Shown here: in pieces, positions 7,555-16,860 of the stretch
Layout of the letters: every line of letters begins with the position of its first letter
Position numbering within the stretch: position 1 is the first letter of the stretch
From: Intrasporangium oryzae NRRL B-24470
GTDB taxonomy: Bacteria; Actinomycetota; Actinomycetes; Actinomycetales; Dermatophilaceae
Length of the DNA stretch: 64,000 nucleotides
Assembly (NCBI RefSeq): GCF_000576595.1
Contig: NZ_AWSA01000019.1
Location: forward strand, 17,246 to 81,245
Reading direction: 5' to 3'
Notes under the pieces: generated by a model
What the model saw: only the letters and a program-made list of their open reading frames with translations
The model's database searches: none
What the model was told of the DNA's origin: nothing
Made by a program: the position numbers and the translations under genes

Positions 7555-8985
7555 GTGGAGATGTTGGTCGGTGGCCAGTGGGTCGGGGCCGTTTCGGGGC
7601 GTCGTGAGGATGTGACCTCGCCCTTCGACGGGGCGGTCGTCGGCTCGGTGTGCGTGGCGGGGCGCGACGATGTGGAGGTCGCTCTCGCCGCGGCCACCGA
7701 GGGGGCCCGGGTCTGGCGGCGAACCCCAGCCCACCAGCGGATGCGGATCCTGCTGGAGGCGGCCGCGCTGGCGGACGAGCGGGCAGAGCTAATCGCGCAG
7801 ACCATCAGCGCAGAGGCCGGCAAGGCCATCACGGAAGCCCGTGGCGAGGCGTCCCGGTCCGGTGAGCTGATCCGGCTGGCGGCGTTCGAGGGAACGCAGC
7901 TCTACGGCGACTCGCTGCCGCTCGACGCCAACCCCGGGACGGGCTTCGACAAGGTCGGCTTCACGGTCCGCCAGCCGGTCGGTGTGGTGGTGGCCATCAC
8001 GCCGTTCAACTACCCCTCACTCCTGGTGCTCCACAAGGTCGCACCGGCGCTGGCCGCAGGCAATGCAGTGGTGCTCAAACCGGCTCGCACCACACCGTTG
8101 ACCGCCCTCGCGCTCGCCGCGTGCTTCGTCGACGCGGGCCTCCCAGAGGGGGTCCTGTCGGTCCTGACCGGCCCTGGCGGGGAACTCGGCGACGCACTCG
8201 TGGCCGACCCTCGCGTGAACAAGGTCTCGTTCACCGGCTCGACCCTCACCGGCACCCGCATCACCCAGAGGGCCGGGGTGAAGAGGCTGTCGCTCGAGCT
8301 GGGCGCGTCCTGCCCCGTGGTCGTGCTGCCCGACGCGGACATCGAGGCTGCGGCGCGGGCCGTCGCTCTCGGAGGTTTCGTGAACGCAGGACAGGTGTGC
8401 ATCTCGGTGCAACGGGTGATCACCCACCCAAAGATCGCCGGTGACTTCCTCGACGCCCTCGTGCCTCGGGTGCAGAAGATCGGCACCGGGGACCCCGGTT
8501 CGGTCGATACGACCATGGGCACCCTGATCACCGAGCAGGAGGCGGAGCGGGTCGAGCGGTCGATCCGCGCGGCTGTCCAGGACGGCGCCACGGTGCTGAC
8601 GGGTGGGGAACGGGATGGCGCCATCATCTCGCCGGCCGTGGTCTCCGATGTCGACCCTCGGTCACCATTCAGCCAGGACGAGCTCTTCGGACCCGCCGTC
8701 GCCGTATCCACCGCGGTGGACTGGCAGGCCGCGATCGCGCAGGCCAACGGGACGGCATACGGACTCGGCGCCGGGATCTTCACCTCGGACGTCTCGGGTG
8801 CGGTGCGGGCCATCCGTGAGCTCGACGCCGGCACCATCCACATCAACTGGACCCCGCTGTGGCGCGCCGACCTCATGCCCTACGGCGGTCTGAAGGGCAG
8901 CGGGATCGGCAAGGAGGGCCCGCGGAGCGCGGTCGCCGAGATGACCGATGTGAAGACCGTCATCCTGCACGGCCGGCCCTGGTAG
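7555..8985 (+). CDS. NAD(P)+-dependent aldehyde dehydrogenase, GapN/lactaldehyde-dehydrogenase-like
   Basis: First gene of the operon; oxidises an aldehyde to a carboxylate using NAD(P)+. The 476 residues show the family catalytic Glu248 (SLELGAS) and nucleophile Cys282 (AGQVCISVQR), with ITPFNYP and FTGS Rossmann segments. The GQVCIS environment resembles lactaldehyde, sulfolactaldehyde and non-phosphorylating glyceraldehyde-3-phosphate dehydrogenases. It does not match methylmalonate-semialdehyde dehydrogenase (IolA), whose nucleophile lies in a GQRC context and which ordinarily ends inositol catabolism. The substrate is probably an aldehyde released later in this pathway (inference). An octamer CGGCATAC occurs inside at 8753. 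Confidence 0.85.
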   Translation: MEMLVGGQWVGAVSGRREDVTSPFDGAVVGSVCVAGRDDVEVALAAATEGARVWRRTPAHQRMRILLEAAALADERAELIAQTISAEAGKAITEARGEASRSGELIRLAAFEGTQLYGDSLPLDANPGTGFDKVGFTVRQPVGVVVAITPFNYPSLLVLHKVAPALAAGNAVVLKPARTTPLTALALAACFVDAGLPEGVLSVLTGPGGELGDALVADPRVNKVSFTGSTLTGTRITQRAGVKRLSLELGASCPVVVLPDADIEAAARAVALGGFVNAGQVCISVQRVITHPKIAGDFLDALVPRVQKIGTGDPGSVDTTMGTLITEQEAERVERSIRAAVQDGATVLTGGERDGAIISPAVVSDVDPRSPFSQDELFGPAVAVSTAVDWQAAIAQANGTAYGLGAGIFTSDVSGAVRAIRELDAGTIHINWTPLWRADLMPYGGLKGSGIGKEGPRSAVAEMTDVKTVILHGRPW

Positions 8986-9045
8986 AGCCCGGCCCCCTCC
9001 CGTTCTCCCTTGACCTCATTCCTTCCCCCAGAAAGAGCCCGGACG

Positions 9046-11016
9046 ATGACCACGACGCCCACCATTCGACTGACCGTCGCCCAGGCGGTGGTGACCTACC
9101 TGTCCCGTCAGCACTCCGTCGCCGACGGGGAACGCCGCAGGCTGATCCCTGCCACCCTGGGCATCTTCGGGCACGGCAACGTCGCCGGTCTGGGCCAGGC
9201 CCTCGACCAGCTGAGTGAGACGATGCCCTTCGTCCAGGGTCGCAACGAGCAGGCGCTGGTCCATGCGGCGGTCGGCTTCGCCAAGCACTCGCGACGTCGG
9301 GCGACCCTCGCCGTGACCGCCTCGATCGGCCCCGGTGCGATGAACATGGTCACCGGCGCCGCGCTGGCGACGGTCAACCGGCTGCCCGTCCTCCTCCTGC
9401 CGGGCGACACCTACGCCACCCGCCACCAGGGCCCGGTCCTGCAGCAGCTGCAGCACCCCATCGATGCCGACCTGACCGTGAACGACGCCTTCCGGCCGGT
9501 CAGCCGGTTCTTCGACCGGATCACCCGCCCCGAGCAGCTGCTCACCGCGCTGCCGGCGGCAATACGGACCCTCGTCGACCCGGTCGAGACCGGTGCCGTC
9601 GTGCTGTCCCTGCCGCAGGACGTCCAGTCGCACGCCTACGACTTCCCCGCCGAGTTCTTCGCCGAGCGTGACTGGGTGATCCGCCGGCCCGCTCCCGACG
9701 CCGACGAGGTCGAGGCCGTCGCAGCACTTCTCGCCGGCGCCAAGCGGCCGATCATCATCGCCGGGGGCGGCGTGATCTACTCGGACGCCACCGGCGAGCT
9801 CGAGGTGCTCGCCGCCGCCATCGGGGCGCCCGTCGCGGAGACCTTCGGCGGCAAGGGAGCCGTGCAGACCCGTGCTTGGTGGCAGGTCGGCGGCATCGGC
9901 CTCGAAGGCACCCCGGCCACCAACACGCTGGCCAACGAGGCCGACGTCGTGCTCACGGTGGGCTCGCGGCTGACCGACTTCGCCACCGGGTCGCACTCGA
10001 TCTTCGCCAACCCCGACGTGCGGTTCGCCAGCATCAACGTCAACGTGCACGACGCAGACCGGTTGGGCGCCCTCGGCGTCATCGGCGATGCCAAGCGCAG
10101 CCTGGCCGCGCTCGCCGAGGCGGTCTCCGAGCGCGGCAAGAGCCCCGAGCCGGCGTGGAGGAACCGGGTCGAGGAGCTCGCCGACGCCTGGGCGATCGAG
10201 CGGTCGGATGCGCTCGACCCGGACCAGCTCTTCGACAAGTCCGCGGTCTCGGCCGACTCCGACGTCGTCACCACCACCGACGCGGTTCTCACCCAGGGAC
10301 AGGTCATCGGCATCCTGCAGGAGCAGGCCCGCGCGGGCGACGTCATCGTCGCTGCGGCCGGCGGTCCTCCCGGTGACCTGCAGAAGGTGTGGGATGCCAC
10401 GGACGGGCGGACCTGCCACCTGGAGTTCGGCTTCTCGTGCATGGGGTTCGAGATCCCGGCCGCGATGGGGATCCGGATGGCGCACCGCGACCCATCGGCC
10501 CGCGTGACGGCGCTCCTCGGCGACGGGACCTTCCTGATGGCACCCACCGAGCTGGTCACGGCCGCGCAGGAGGGCCTGCCCATCACCGTGGTGATCCCCG
10601 AGAACCACGGCTACCAGGTGATCCACCGCCTCCAGATGTTCCGCAGCGGCCGGGAGTTCGGCAACGAGTTCCGCTACCGCACCGAGCCGCTCGAGCTCGC
10701 GGACGCCACGGAGGTCGAGAAGGCGGCGCGCCTGGGCGGCGAGTACCTGTCCGTCGACCTCGTTCAGATCGCGTCCGGGCTAGGGGCGAAGGCCCGGCGC
10801 GCCACCACCGCGGCCGAGCTGCGCGGCGCACTCGACGAGACCCGCGGGCACCGAGGAACCGTCATCATCGTCGTACCGGTGATCCCGCATGCTGACCTCC
10901 CCCCGGCGGGGGTGTGGTGGGACGTCGCCCCGGCGGAGGTCTCCGAGGTCCCGACAGTGCCCGCGCTCCGCGCGGAGTACGAGCAGGACCGTCAGACCCA
11001 GCGGTGGTTCGGATGA
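9046..11016 (+). CDS. iolD: 3D-(3,5/4)-trihydroxycyclohexane-1,2-dione hydrolase-like, ThDP-dependent
   Basis: Homologue of IolD, which hydrolytically opens the diketo-cyclitol ring to 5-deoxyglucuronate. The 656-residue ThDP enzyme has the activating Glu68 in VQGRNEQAL, the central cofactor domain, and the C-terminal ThDP/Mg motif GDG (about 492-494) through Asn (about 520). IolD-specific stretches such as FGHGNVAGLG, TYATRHQGPVLQQL and GYQVIHRLQ are present, so this is not a generic acetolactate synthase. The ATG at 9046 was chosen over an in-frame start 36 bases upstream because conserved residues begin here. The frame ends by ATGA overlap with the aldolase gene. It is the best evidence that the operon handles a cyclitol. 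Confidence 0.9.
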   Translation: MTTTPTIRLTVAQAVVTYLSRQHSVADGERRRLIPATLGIFGHGNVAGLGQALDQLSETMPFVQGRNEQALVHAAVGFAKHSRRRATLAVTASIGPGAMNMVTGAALATVNRLPVLLLPGDTYATRHQGPVLQQLQHPIDADLTVNDAFRPVSRFFDRITRPEQLLTALPAAIRTLVDPVETGAVVLSLPQDVQSHAYDFPAEFFAERDWVIRRPAPDADEVEAVAALLAGAKRPIIIAGGGVIYSDATGELEVLAAAIGAPVAETFGGKGAVQTRAWWQVGGIGLEGTPATNTLANEADVVLTVGSRLTDFATGSHSIFANPDVRFASINVNVHDADRLGALGVIGDAKRSLAALAEAVSERGKSPEPAWRNRVEELADAWAIERSDALDPDQLFDKSAVSADSDVVTTTDAVLTQGQVIGILQEQARAGDVIVAAAGGPPGDLQKVWDATDGRTCHLEFGFSCMGFEIPAAMGIRMAHRDPSARVTALLGDGTFLMAPTELVTAAQEGLPITVVIPENHGYQVIHRLQMFRSGREFGNEFRYRTEPLELADATEVEKAARLGGEYLSVDLVQIASGLGAKARRATTAAELRGALDETRGHRGTVIIVVPVIPHADLPPAGVWWDVAPAEVSEVPTVPALRAEYEQDRQTQRWFG

Positions 11017-11807
11017 CCGCCGACGCCTCCGGCCCGCTCAACCACGGAGCCCTGGCCCGGGCGGTCCGCAACGGGCAGGCCACGGTGGGAACCTTCCTGG
11101 GCACTGCCTCCGCCGTCACCGCCGAGGTGTGCGCCGCTGCCGGGTTCGACTGGCTGCTGCTCGATCTGGAGCACGGTGCCGGCGGCGAGGAGCAGGTCCG
11201 CGACGTCGTCCCGGTGGCCGGCGCCTACGGGGTGCCGACCGTGGTCCGGGTCGAGACCGATGCCAGGATCCGGATGGGTCGTGTGCTCGACAACGGGGCT
11301 GCGGGGATCATGCTGCCCCGGATGGACGATGCGCGTCAGGTCGGCGACGCCATGACCCACCTCCGGTTTCCTCCGCGGGGGGACCGCGGCGTCGCGACCT
11401 ACAACCGGGCCTGCCGGTTCGGGCTCGACCCGGGCGCCCTGGACCGTGCCGACGAGGAGATCCTCGTCGTCGTCCAGATCGAGTCCGCAGCCGCGGTTGC
11501 CGCGGCCGACGAGATCGCCGCCATCGACGGTGTCGACGTGTTGTTCATCGGCCCCCGGGACCTCAGCCACGACCTCGGTGTCCCCGGCGACACCAGCGCC
11601 CCAGCCTTCGTCGAAGCGCTCCAGGCGGTTCTCTCCGCGGCCCAACGGCACGGCAAGGCCTGCGGCCTGCTCGTCAACGACGGGGCCGCCGCGGCTCAGC
11701 GTCTCGACCAGGGCTGGACCTTCGTGGCGATCGGCTCCGACTCGACGCTGCTCGCGGCTGCGTCCCGATCGGCGCTGCACCTCGCCGGGCGGCGCGACCG
11801 CGACTGA
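11013..11807 (+). CDS. HpcH/HpaI-family class II aldolase
   Basis: A 264-residue metal-dependent pyruvate aldolase of the HpcH/HpaI/GarL/RhmA type. It has the LLDLEHG strand, the metal-binding Glu in VVVQIESAAA and GPRDLSHDLG near the second ligand. Known members cleave 2-keto-3-deoxy-sugar acids, or 4-hydroxy-2-keto acids, to pyruvate plus an aldehyde. It is coupled to iolD by ATGA and followed by a dehydrogenase. In canonical inositol breakdown the carbon-carbon cleavage is made by IolJ on a phosphorylated substrate, so this gene points to a non-phosphorylated variant (inference). The exact substrate is unknown. Confidence 0.85.
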   Translation: MTADASGPLNHGALARAVRNGQATVGTFLGTASAVTAEVCAAAGFDWLLLDLEHGAGGEEQVRDVVPVAGAYGVPTVVRVETDARIRMGRVLDNGAAGIMLPRMDDARQVGDAMTHLRFPPRGDRGVATYNRACRFGLDPGALDRADEEILVVVQIESAAAVAAADEIAAIDGVDVLFIGPRDLSHDLGVPGDTSAPAFVEALQAVLSAAQRHGKACGLLVNDGAAAAQRLDQGWTFVAIGSDSTLLAAASRSALHLAGRRDRD

Positions 11808-11874
11808 GGCGGGCCGCCCGACGGCCGGCTCACCCCCTCATCTACTTCCCTTCTCCTCAGAAAGCGACATCGAC

Positions 11875-13125
11875 ATGGCTGGACACATCACCGACAAGGG
11901 CATCACCGAGCTGGGAGTGGGACTGATCAGCGTCGGCTGGATGGGCAAGCTGCACAGCCGTGCTTATCAGGCCGTTCCCGTGGTCTACCCGGAGCTCAAC
12001 ATCCGGCCCCGGCTGGTGCACGCCGCGGACACGGCGCCCGATCGGGTCGAGTACGCCCGCAACGTCCTCGGCTACGCGAAGGGCACCACCGACTACCGGG
12101 ACGTGCTCGCGGACCCCGAGGTCGACGTCGTCTCGATCTGCGCGCCGAACCTGCTGCACCGCGAGATCGGCGTCGCCGCGGCCGAGGCCGGCAAGTCGTT
12201 CTGGATCGAGAAGCCCGTCGGTCGGGATGCCGTCGACACCGCCGCCGTCGCCGCTGCCGCGGCCGCAGCGGGTGTCACGACCTCGATCGGCTACAACTAC
12301 CGGCACGCCCCCGCGGTCGAACGCATCCGTGAGCTCATCGCGAACGGCGAGCTGGGACGGATCACGAACGTTCGCGCCGTCTTCTTCAACGGCTACGCCT
12401 CCGAGCCCAACGGGGCGCTGTCCTGGCGTTTCAAGAAGGACCTCGCGGGCAGCGGCGCGCTGGGGGACCTGCTCAGCCATGTCGTAGATCTGATGCAGTA
12501 CGTCGTCGGCCCGATCAGTGACGTCAACGGGCTGCTCTCCACCGTGCACCGGCAGAGACCCATCCTGCCGATGGGCCAGGCCACCCACTTCGCCGTGATC
12601 GAGGACGGCGAGCTCGGCGAGGTGGAGAACGACGACTATGCAGCCGCTCTCGTCCGCTTCGCCGCGGACTCACCCGCAGCCGGCGCCGTCGGCACCCTGG
12701 AGGCGTCGAGAGTCATCGTCGGGCCCCAGTGCGGGCTGGGGTTCGAGGTGTACGGCACCGAGGGCTCAGCGTCGTGGAACTTCGAGCAGATGAACGAGCT
12801 CAAGCTGGCCCTCGGACGCACCGGTCCCAACCAGGGCTACACCACCATCCTGGGCAACGCGTCCCAGGGCGAGTACGCGGCGTTCCAACCGGGGCCGGGC
12901 AACAGCCTGGGCTACGACGACCTCAAGGTGGTCGAGGCCAAGAAGTTCCTCGTCGCCGTCACCGGGGGCGAGCAGCGCAACTCGACCATCGAGGAGGCCC
13001 TCGCCGACGCCGAGGTCATCGCCGCTGCGGCAGCGTCGGCGGTCGACGGGCAGTGGCACCACGTCCCGACGGTCCCGGGCGCCACCTTCGGTCACCGACG
13101 CGAGACGGTCGGCAGCAATGCCTGA
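11875..13125 (+). CDS. Gfo/Idh/MocA oxidoreductase (first of three)
   Basis: A 416-residue NAD(P)-dependent dehydrogenase with an N-terminal Rossmann fold (VGLISVGWMGKLHSRAY), the catalytic-site Lys in IEKPVGRD, and the C-terminal alpha/beta substrate domain of the family. The GWMG variant of the GxGxxG motif and the length match sugar or inositol dehydrogenases that act on large polyols. It is separated from the aldolase by 67 bases and overlaps the next gene by 8 bases. It probably oxidises or reduces one ring hydroxyl of the substrate; the position and stereochemistry cannot be read from sequence. Confidence 0.87.
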   Translation: MAGHITDKGITELGVGLISVGWMGKLHSRAYQAVPVVYPELNIRPRLVHAADTAPDRVEYARNVLGYAKGTTDYRDVLADPEVDVVSICAPNLLHREIGVAAAEAGKSFWIEKPVGRDAVDTAAVAAAAAAAGVTTSIGYNYRHAPAVERIRELIANGELGRITNVRAVFFNGYASEPNGALSWRFKKDLAGSGALGDLLSHVVDLMQYVVGPISDVNGLLSTVHRQRPILPMGQATHFAVIEDGELGEVENDDYAAALVRFAADSPAAGAVGTLEASRVIVGPQCGLGFEVYGTEGSASWNFEQMNELKLALGRTGPNQGYTTILGNASQGEYAAFQPGPGNSLGYDDLKVVEAKKFLVAVTGGEQRNSTIEEALADAEVIAAAAASAVDGQWHHVPTVPGATFGHRRETVGSNA

Positions 13126-14098
13126 GACCGCGGAGCTGCCGGTCGTCGTCGGCCTCGGACGAGTCGACCCGCACCTCGTGACCCCGGTACTCGGTGGCCA
13201 GTGCCGGTTCGTTCCGGAGCCGACCGGCACGGACCTGGCGCAGGCAGAGGGCGCCATCGCCCGCGCGGATGCGCGCGTGGACGCCGAGCTGCTGGACCGT
13301 ATGCCGCGTCTTCGGGTCGTCGCGCGCACCGGGGTGGGCGTCGAGCGAGTGGACCTCGCCGCGGCCACGGCCAGGGGCATCGCGGTCGTGGTCACGCCGG
13401 GCGCCGGGACCACGGCGGTCGCCGAGGGTGCGATCGCCATGGCGATGCATCTCGTGAAGCGGTTCGGGCGGCTCACCACCCTCGTCAGATCCGGCCGCTG
13501 GTCGGAGCGCGACTCCGTTCCGGTGGGGGACCTCGCCGGGTCGGTGCTCGGTGTGGTCGGCTACGGCCGCATCGGGCGGCGGGCCGCGACCCTCGGCGCC
13601 GCCCTGGGCATGACGGTTCTGGCCTACGACCCCGTCAGTGAGCCACCGGCCGATGTCCGCTGTGCGGACCTGAACGACCTCGTGAGCCGCAGCGACGTCA
13701 TCACGCTGCACCTCCCGCTGCTCGAGTCCACCCGTCACCTCGTCGGATCCCAGCTGCTCCGTCACGTCAAGACGGGAGCCGTGCTGGTCAACTGCAGCCG
13801 CGGCGCGCTCACCGATCTCGACGCGGTCCACGCTGCACTGCAGGACGGGCGGCTCGGCGGCGTCGGCCTCGACGTCTTCGACCCTGAGCCCCCGCAGCAC
13901 CACCCGCTCTTCGACCACCCCGACGTCGTCCTCACCCCCCACCTGATGGGGCTGAGCCGGAAGGCCAGCGCAGCCACGTTCGTCGAGGCGGCGCAAGGAG
14001 TCCTCGACGTGCTGACCGGCCACCAGCCGGCCGCGGTGGCCAATCCGGGTTGGGAACCGGCGGCAGACGCGGCGACCACCCCCGTGGAGTCGACATGA
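13118..14098 (+). CDS. D-2-hydroxyacid dehydrogenase (phosphoglycerate-dehydrogenase-like)
   Basis: A 326-residue NAD-dependent D-isomer 2-hydroxyacid dehydrogenase. The GYGRIG dinucleotide motif, the catalytic Arg of NCSRGAL, the Glu of DVFDPEP and the His of LTPHLMG are all present. Such enzymes reduce 2-keto acids (glyoxylate, hydroxypyruvate, pyruvate) or oxidise the hydroxyacid. Inside this operon it may process the keto-acid product of the HpcH/HpaI aldolase or an uronate-derived intermediate (inference). It overlaps its neighbours on both sides (8 bases upstream, ATGA downstream), so it belongs to the operon. Confidence 0.88.
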   Translation: MPETAELPVVVGLGRVDPHLVTPVLGGQCRFVPEPTGTDLAQAEGAIARADARVDAELLDRMPRLRVVARTGVGVERVDLAAATARGIAVVVTPGAGTTAVAEGAIAMAMHLVKRFGRLTTLVRSGRWSERDSVPVGDLAGSVLGVVGYGRIGRRAATLGAALGMTVLAYDPVSEPPADVRCADLNDLVSRSDVITLHLPLLESTRHLVGSQLLRHVKTGAVLVNCSRGALTDLDAVHAALQDGRLGGVGLDVFDPEPPQHHPLFDHPDVVLTPHLMGLSRKASAATFVEAAQGVLDVLTGHQPAAVANPGWEPAADAATTPVEST

Positions 14099-14874
14099 AG
14101 GACCTGCTGACAGGCAAGGTGCTGCTGATCAGTGGCGGCACCCAGGGTCTCGGCGCCGGCATCGCACGGGCCGCCGCTCGGGAAGGTGCCCGCCTAGTGC
14201 TGGCCGGCCGCAACACCGAACGCGGTGAGCAGGTCGCTGCTGAGCTCCGGAGCACCGGGGCCGACGCCGTCTTCGTTCGCGCCGACATCGGCGATGTGCC
14301 GCAGGCGCGGGCCGCGGTCGTGGCGACGGTCGAGCGACACGGGCGGATCGACTGCCTCGTCAACGCGGCCGGACTGACGACCCGGGGCACCATTCTCGAC
14401 ACGACGCCAGAGCTGTTCGACCAGCACATCGCGGTGAATCTCAGGGCTCCCTTCTTCCTCATGCAGGCAGCGATCGCCGACATGGTGCGGCGGGGCGAAC
14501 CCGGCACCATCGTCAACGTCATCTCCATCGACTCACACGGTGGACAGGCATTCCTCGCGCCGTACGTTGCGGCGAAGGCAGGACTGGCGGGGTTGACGAA
14601 GAACGCTGCCCACGCCCACCGCTGGGACCGCATCAGGATCAACGGCCTGAACATGGGGTGGTCGGCCACCGACGGCGAGGACGTCACCCAACGGCATGCG
14701 CACGATGCCGGCCCGGACTGGCAGCGGGAAGCGGCTGCCCGCCTGCCGATGGGCAAGCTCGGGCAGGTCGACGAGATCGCGGACTTCGTGGTCTTCCTGC
14801 TCTCCGAACGGAGCGGCGTCGTCACCGGCTCGGTCATCGACTGGGACCAGAACGTCATCGGCGGCCTCGGGTGA
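14095..14874 (+). CDS. Short-chain dehydrogenase/reductase
   Basis: A classical SDR of 259 residues. The cofactor motif is GGTQGLGAG near the N-terminus, NAAG follows in the fourth strand, and the catalytic Ser (ISIDS) and YVAAK Tyr-Lys pair are in place. It likely oxidises or reduces a sugar-type hydroxyl. The ATG start overlaps the upstream stop by 4 bases. It is followed by a 49-base gap containing a good ribosome-binding site for the next gene. Confidence 0.88.
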   Translation: MKDLLTGKVLLISGGTQGLGAGIARAAAREGARLVLAGRNTERGEQVAAELRSTGADAVFVRADIGDVPQARAAVVATVERHGRIDCLVNAAGLTTRGTILDTTPELFDQHIAVNLRAPFFLMQAAIADMVRRGEPGTIVNVISIDSHGGQAFLAPYVAAKAGLAGLTKNAAHAHRWDRIRINGLNMGWSATDGEDVTQRHAHDAGPDWQREAAARLPMGKLGQVDEIADFVVFLLSERSGVVTGSVIDWDQNVIGGLG

Positions 14875-14923
14875 CCGGGCTCGTCATCATCGTCAACCTC
14901 CAACTCGCATCGAGGAGAGAACC

Positions 14924-15928
14924 ATGCGCCTTGGCTTGATCGGTCTCGGCAGGATCGGCTCGTTTCACGCCGACACCCTGTCCCGGCTTCCCGCCGTCGA
15001 CTCCCTGGTCGTCACCGACGTCGTTCCCGAAACCACGAAGGCCGTCGCGGAACGGGTCGGTGCGGCGGTGGCCGACTCTCCGGAGGCCCTGATCCGTGGC
15101 GGGGTCGATGCCATCGTCATCGCTGCGGCCACCAACGCGCACACCGAGCTGATCAGGGCCGGGGTGGACGCCGGCATACCCGTGTTCTGCGAGAAGCCGC
15201 TGTCGGGCGACCTCTCGGAGGCCGCCGCGATCGCCCGGTACGTCAACGACAGCGGCATACCGGTGCAGGTCGGCTACCCACGCCGCTTCGACCCCGCCTT
15301 CAGTGCGGCTCGGGCGGCAGTGGAGTCCGGCGAGCTCGGATGGGTCCACACCGTGAGGTCCACCACCCTCGACCCCGCGCCAGCCCCGCGGGGGTACATC
15401 GAGACGTCCGGTGGGATTTTCCGCGACTGCAGCGTGCACGACTTCGACACCGTCCGCTGGGTCACCGGTCGCGAGGTCGTCGAGGTCTATGCCACCGGCA
15501 GCGCCAAGGGTGACGCCTTCTTCGCCGAGTTCGGCGACGTCGCCACGGCGGCCACGGTCCTGACCTTCGACGACGGTGCCACCGCGGTCGTGTCCAACAC
15601 GCGCTACAACCCGCGCGGCTACGACGTCCGGCTGGAGCTGCACGGCACCGGCGACAGCGTCGCCGCCGGCTGGAGCGATGCCACGCCGCTTCGCAACCTC
15701 GAACCCGATGCCACCTGGCCCGCCGGGCCGCCGGCCACCTTCTTCATGGACCGGCTGGCCAGTGCCTTCCACGCCGAGCTCGACGCGTTCACCGCGGTCG
15801 TCGCCGGGCAACGGACGTCACCGTGCACCGTCGACGATGCCCTGGCCGTTGCCGTCATCGCAGAAGCCGCCACCCTCTCCCTCCAACAGCACCGCCCGGT
15901 GCAGATCAACGAGGTCCGACCGTCATGA
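14924..15928 (+). CDS. Inositol 2-dehydrogenase-like Gfo/Idh/MocA oxidoreductase (second of three)
   Basis: A 334-residue enzyme, of IolG-like length, with LGLIGLGRIGSFHADT at the N-terminus and CEKPLSGD near residue 90. The Asp/His pair of the catalytic region (CSVHDFDTVRW) is as in myo-inositol 2-dehydrogenase. Of the three dehydrogenases here it is the closest to IolG by eye, and would make the keto-inositol fed to the dehydratase encoded next. GAGGAGA at 14912-14918 is the ribosome-binding site. Two CGGCATAC octamers (15172, 15253) lie inside and introduce rare ATA isoleucine codons. The gene overlaps the next by ATGA. Confidence 0.85.
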   Translation: MRLGLIGLGRIGSFHADTLSRLPAVDSLVVTDVVPETTKAVAERVGAAVADSPEALIRGGVDAIVIAAATNAHTELIRAGVDAGIPVFCEKPLSGDLSEAAAIARYVNDSGIPVQVGYPRRFDPAFSAARAAVESGELGWVHTVRSTTLDPAPAPRGYIETSGGIFRDCSVHDFDTVRWVTGREVVEVYATGSAKGDAFFAEFGDVATAATVLTFDDGATAVVSNTRYNPRGYDVRLELHGTGDSVAAGWSDATPLRNLEPDATWPAGPPATFFMDRLASAFHAELDAFTAVVAGQRTSPCTVDDALAVAVIAEAATLSLQQHRPVQINEVRPS

Positions 15929-16860
15929 CCGATCCCAACCTGCACGCAGGTGCTCCTGCATCCGAAGCCGCCCTGAGCAGGATCGCCGGCGCACCCATCT
16001 CCTGGGGAGTCTGCGAGGTCCCGAACTGGGGCTATCAGCTCACCCCGGAGCGCGTGCTCGCCGAGATGCACGACGTCGGGCTCGCTGCGACCGAGCTCGG
16101 CCCCGAGGGGTTCCTTCCGAGCGATCCGCAGGAGATGGCCGCCGTGCTCGAGAGCCATCACCTGACCGCGGTGGGGGGCTTCACCCCCCTCCTGATGCAC
16201 CAGGAGGGCCACGACCCACTCCCCGAGATCAGTCGGATCCTCACGGGCTACGACGCCACCGGCGCCGAGGTCCTCGTGCTCTCCGCGGTGTCCGGACTCG
16301 ACGGCTACGACGCGCGGCCCATCCTCGATGATGCCGGCTGGACGCGGCTGCTGGACAACCTCGACCGCATCGCGCACCTGGCCGCTGAGCACGGTGTGCG
16401 GGCGGTGCTGCACCCGCACGTGGGCACGATGATCGAGTCCGGTCCCGAGGTGGAGCGGGTGCTCGAGGGATCCTCCATCGCCCTGTGCCTCGATACCGGT
16501 CACCTGCTGATCGGCGGGACCGATCCGGCCGAGCTGACCCGTCAGTCAGCGGACCGCATCGCACACACCCACCTCAAGGACGTGGACAGCACCATCGCGG
16601 ACAAGGTGCGCGCCGGCCGCCTCACCTATACCGAAGGCGTCGTGAGAGGGATGTACCGCCCGCTGGGCACCGGGGACGTCGACATCGCAGCCATCGTCAA
16701 CACCCTTCAGGGCGCCGGTTACACCGGGTGGTACACGCTCGAACAGGACACCATCCTCACCGAGGAGCCGCGCGGCGAGGGCCCCGTGCACGACGTCCGC
16801 ATCAGTGCCGACCACGTTCGCGACGTGCTCAACGCCTCGTCGACTCCGATGCCGCGGTGA
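15925..16860 (+). CDS. IolE-like sugar phosphate isomerase/epimerase (candidate keto-inositol dehydratase)
   Basis: A 311-residue TIM-barrel protein of the AP-endonuclease-2/xylose-isomerase superfamily. The start APISWGVCEVPNWG, the LGPEGF strand, LHPHVGTMIE, CLDTGH and THLKDVD segments carry the Glu/Asp/His metal ligands of IolE and IolH. IolE removes water from 2-keto-myo-inositol to give the diketone that IolD opens, and adjacency to an IolG-like gene in an operon with iolD fits that role. A sugar epimerase remains possible. Coupled by ATGA upstream and GTGA downstream. Confidence 0.83.
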   Translation: MTDPNLHAGAPASEAALSRIAGAPISWGVCEVPNWGYQLTPERVLAEMHDVGLAATELGPEGFLPSDPQEMAAVLESHHLTAVGGFTPLLMHQEGHDPLPEISRILTGYDATGAEVLVLSAVSGLDGYDARPILDDAGWTRLLDNLDRIAHLAAEHGVRAVLHPHVGTMIESGPEVERVLEGSSIALCLDTGHLLIGGTDPAELTRQSADRIAHTHLKDVDSTIADKVRAGRLTYTEGVVRGMYRPLGTGDVDIAAIVNTLQGAGYTGWYTLEQDTILTEEPRGEGPVHDVRISADHVRDVLNASSTPMPR